From contig DATY01000013.1 in assembly GCA_002504905.1 (NCBI GenBank), forward strand, positions 1-64,000: a stretch of DNA of 64,000 bases, read 5' to 3'. Positions within the stretch are counted from its first letter, which is position 1. Each line of letters opens with the position of its first letter. Position numbers and translations under genes: made by a program. Positions 61,429 to 64,000 of the stretch are shown here, in pieces. Below the pieces are notes generated by a model. It ran no database searches. It was given only the letters and a program-made list of their open reading frames with translations, and was not told where the DNA came from. This DNA comes from Euryarchaeota archaeon UBA605. Its GTDB lineage: Archaea; Thermoplasmatota; Poseidoniia; Poseidoniales; Thalassarchaeaceae.

Positions 61429-64000
61429 CTAATTTATTTCATTAAGTGAAAAATAAACTCCAATACCATCTACCTCAAAATATTCTGAATCTTCAGAAAT
61501 TTCTCCTTGATTTATTCCTGCTATGCCTGCTCTAGTTTCAATCTGGATGTGTGACCAGTCATTATCAAATAAATTTATTTCTGAAATCCAAACATTAAGA
61601 TTAATCAAAGACTCTACATCAAGATTAATATCTTTCCTTTTTGCTTGAACATGCCTAATAATATCTCTAGCTAATCCTTTTGAAATCAATTCATCATTTA
61701 GTGACATATCTAAGACTAAAGATACATCTCCAATTTCCTCAATTGAAATAGTTGCAGCCGCAAATTGCTCTTTTTCTACTCTCTTAATTTCTATATCATC
61801 TATAGTGATATCATATCCCTCTAGAATACAGATTTCTGCTTCAATCTCAAGCAGAATATTGTCTGGATCAGCATTTTCTAATAAATCTAATACTGCAGGT
61901 AAATCTTGTCTACATTTTTTCCCAAGGGATTTTCTATTTGGTGCTATTTCTATTTTTTGAAACCTATCAAGGTCTTCTTCTGTTGTTAGTAATTCTACAT
62001 TTAGTTCTTCAGCTAAAATTTCATGGAAATCAGAAATATCAGGTCCCCCAACAATCCAGCCTGATTTACACGGTAATCTCTGTCTACGTCCTGCCTCTAC
62101 TCTAACTCTTCTTCCTGATTCAGCCAGTTTCCTCACCAATGCCATTTCCTGTTCCAGTACCCAATTTTTAGGGGGCAACGTTCGATCAACTAAATTTGAA
62201 CCAACTGGCCAATCAGCAAGATGAACAGATTGTCCAGTTAAATCTCTATGAATTTGGTCTGCCATGAATGGAGAAACTGGTGCCATTAATCTACATACAG
62301 TTAGAAGTACTTCATTTAGCGTATGCTGACAAGCCCTCTTATCATTACTTTCGTCTTCATTCCAAAGCCTCCTTCTAGATCTTCTGACATACCAATTTGA
62401 TAAATCGTTAATTACAAAATTCTCTAATTCTCTACCTGCTTTATGGAAATCCCATGAAATAAAGTACTCATGATAATTTTCTGATATTGTTGTTAATCTG
62501 GATAGAATCCATCTATCTAAATGGCTCCTATCCTTTATTTCTACATAATTATCAATTTCTTCTGGATCAAAATTATCTAGAGATGCGTAATCAGAGTAGA
62601 ATCGATGAACATTCCATAACGTTAGGAACATTTTTGCGTATGATTCTCTAACTCCATTTGGATCGAAGTTAGTTGGTGTCCAAGGAGCACTTTGAGTCAT
62701 CATATACCACCTAACTGCATCAGAACCCTCTTTGTTAAAATGATCCCATGGATTTACTACATTTCCTCTCGACTTACTCATTTTCTTACCATCCTTGTCC
62801 AATATATGGCCTAAAGAAAGGCATCTTTTGTAAGCTACATTATCGAAAACTGTCGTCGAAACAGCAAGTAATGAATAGAACCAACCTCTTGTTTGATCTA
62901 CAGCTTCACAAATATAATCTACTGGAAATACACTCTCAAACTTTTCTTTATTTTCGAATGGATAATGCCATTGAGCAAAAGATGCACAACCTGAATCAAA
63001 CCAACAATCCATTACGTAAGGCTCTCTAACCATTTCACCAGAACAATTTGGATCACTACAATTTAGTTTCACATCATCGACATAAGGTCGATGTAGTTCT
63101 GGAGGCACTGGTGAATCTTCTGTTTTCATGGATATCATTTCTTCAACGCTTCCAACACAATATTCACTATTGCACTCATTGCAAATCCAAACAGGAATCG
63201 GTGTACCCCAATATCTTTCACGACTAATAGCCCAATCTTTGATATTAGATAGCCATTCACCCATTCTTTTTGTCCCAGTCCATTCCGGTGCCCATTCAAC
63301 TTCAGAATTATGTTGAATAATTTGATCTTTAACTGCGGTCATTTTTACGAACCAACTATCCATCGCATAATACAACAAAGGGTGATCAGTTCTCCAACAA
63401 TGTGGGTAATCATGAGTATAGATATGTTCACGGTATAGTTTCCCACCTGATTCTAGAAGGTCAATAATATCTGAATCGCATTCTTTAACATATCTTCCAT
63501 CTAATTTTTCGTGGGTCCCTTTGATAAATTTACCATCCATTCCAACAGTATGTTGCGCCGGAAAACCTTCTTTCATACCCAAATTATAGTCATCTTCACC
63601 ATACATTACTGCGGTATGAACTACTCCTGTACCGTCGCTTGTAGTTACAAAATCTGCTCCAACCACTGTCCATGCATTAGAATTTCTGCCATCAACAGCA
63701 CCAGGAAATAATGGTTCGTAAGATTTACCTATCAATTCAGACCCAGAAAATTCTTCTAAAACTTCCATTTTATGCCTGAGGACATTTCCTAGAAGATCTT
63801 TCGCTAGGATTAGTTCCTCGCCCAATTCAGCTCCTCCTCTTCCCTCCCAAGAGTCAGACGGTTCAGCGGTTATTTTGACCCGACAGTATACTACATCAGG
63901 GCCTACGGCTAAGCCGACATTTCCTGGTAATGTCCAAGGTGTTGTGGTCCAGGCTAAAATAGATGAATTTGAGTCACTTAGTTTAAATTTAACAAAGACC
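61429..64000 (-). CDS. ileS: Isoleucyl-tRNA synthetase, C-terminal part (5' end outside window)
   Basis: The reading frame is open from the window edge to the stop at 61429, giving 856 residues. It contains the editing-domain phrase WTTTPWTLPGNVGLAVGPDVVY (given by its first and last residues, about positions 63900-63965), the KMSKS loop DKDGKKMSKSRGN, and zinc-finger-like CSDPNCSGEMV. The anticodon-binding and archaeal-type C-terminal domains complete it. The HIGH motif must lie beyond 64000. An internal TTG at 63825 is not the true start. It converges on the sialidase-like gene with one base between stops. Confidence 0.96.
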   Translation of the reverse strand, partial: VFVKFKLSDSNSSILAWTTTPWTLPGNVGLAVGPDVVYCRVKITAEPSDSWEGRGGAELGEELILAKDLLGNVLRHKMEVLEEFSGSELIGKSYEPLFPGAVDGRNSNAWTVVGADFVTTSDGTGVVHTAVMYGEDDYNLGMKEGFPAQHTVGMDGKFIKGTHEKLDGRYVKECDSDIIDLLESGGKLYREHIYTHDYPHCWRTDHPLLYYAMDSWFVKMTAVKDQIIQHNSEVEWAPEWTGTKRMGEWLSNIKDWAISRERYWGTPIPVWICNECNSEYCVGSVEEMISMKTEDSPVPPELHRPYVDDVKLNCSDPNCSGEMVREPYVMDCWFDSGCASFAQWHYPFENKEKFESVFPVDYICEAVDQTRGWFYSLLAVSTTVFDNVAYKRCLSLGHILDKDGKKMSKSRGNVVNPWDHFNKEGSDAVRWYMMTQSAPWTPTNFDPNGVRESYAKMFLTLWNVHRFYSDYASLDNFDPEEIDNYVEIKDRSHLDRWILSRLTTISENYHEYFISWDFHKAGRELENFVINDLSNWYVRRSRRRLWNEDESNDKRACQHTLNEVLLTVCRLMAPVSPFMADQIHRDLTGQSVHLADWPVGSNLVDRTLPPKNWVLEQEMALVRKLAESGRRVRVEAGRRQRLPCKSGWIVGGPDISDFHEILAEELNVELLTTEEDLDRFQKIEIAPNRKSLGKKCRQDLPAVLDLLENADPDNILLEIEAEICILEGYDITIDDIEIKRVEKEQFAAATISIEEIGDVSLVLDMSLNDELISKGLARDIIRHVQAKRKDINLDVESLINLNVWISEINLFDNDWSHIQIETRAGIAGINQGEISEDSEYFEVDGIGVYFSLNEIN

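Noticed and set aside
1..64000. CRISPR arrays, transposons, prophage, rRNA genes or rhodopsin
   Set aside because: No spaced repeats, transposase, integrase, phage structural genes, rRNA or retinal-protein motifs were seen.

Overview
The window is an AT-rich, gene-dense archaeal chromosome segment. Archaeal hallmarks are a TATA-binding protein, the archaeal early shikimate route (ADH synthase, 3-dehydroquinate synthase II and a GHMP-type shikimate kinase), a RibL-type FAD synthetase, mevalonate kinase, SepF and TATA-box promoters close to start codons. Together with a glycerol-3-phosphate dehydrogenase (GpsA), many secreted or lipoprotein subtilases, PKD proteins and acyl-CoA oxidation genes, it best fits a planktonic Thermoplasmatota such as Marine Group II/III (Poseidoniales). 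That assignment is an inference from gene content, not a phylogeny.

Layout. 1-458: start of gpsA (minus, cut by the window edge) and tRNA-Leu(UAG). 543-5945: an unknown multi-pass membrane protein with a LolD/MacB-like ABC ATPase and an FtsX-type permease. 5955-10493: exonuclease III, then an overlapping shikimate operon (aroA', aroB', aroK, aroC). 10496-15478 (minus): a DUF4350-like / MoxR / DUF58 / membrane protein module. 15633-26354 (minus): a molybdenum-hydroxylase locus resembling 4-hydroxybenzoyl-CoA reductase (three subunits) with a Bat-type HTH regulator, XdhC and MocA maturation factors, two subtilases and a secreted protein. 26420-31458 (minus): acyl-CoA dehydrogenase, a Ca2+/Na+ antiporter and a giant fused E1 alpha-beta 2-oxoacid dehydrogenase with a zinc ribbon, whose promoter carries six copies of a short motif. 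31711-36095 (minus): an E1-like/rhodanese protein, thioredoxin reductase and a riboflavin/FAD operon (ribB, ribL, ribE, ribH).

36187-61427 alternates strands in short blocks: GHMP sugar kinase, an AmpG-like transporter with a large extracytoplasmic domain, glutaredoxin, esterase, lipoprotein, membrane pyrophosphatase, glutamine amidotransferase, NifU-like protein, PolX, endonuclease III, peroxiredoxin, flavin reductase-like protein, SepF with a PKD surface protein, TBP, mevalonate kinase, an ETF:quinone oxidoreductase-like Fe-S protein, CysS and a sialidase-like lipoprotein. The window ends inside ileS (minus). Convergent genes repeatedly abut or overlap at their stops. No stretch above 300 bases lacks a gene.

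Functional themes are aerobic heterotrophy on proteins, fatty acids and branched amino acids (subtilases, ACD, EMO-like protein, E1), cofactor synthesis (FAD, Mo cofactor, Fe-S) and thiol redox defence (TrxB, Grx, Bcp). The most unusual signals are a TBP with a roughly 50-residue insertion in its second repeat, the zinc-ribbon E1 fusion with its operator-like array, a PolX lacking the third catalytic Asp, a start-codon hairpin before the PKD-SepF operon, and a LolD-like ATPase with a roughly 43-residue insertion. No CRISPR array, transposon, prophage, rRNA or rhodopsin gene was seen.
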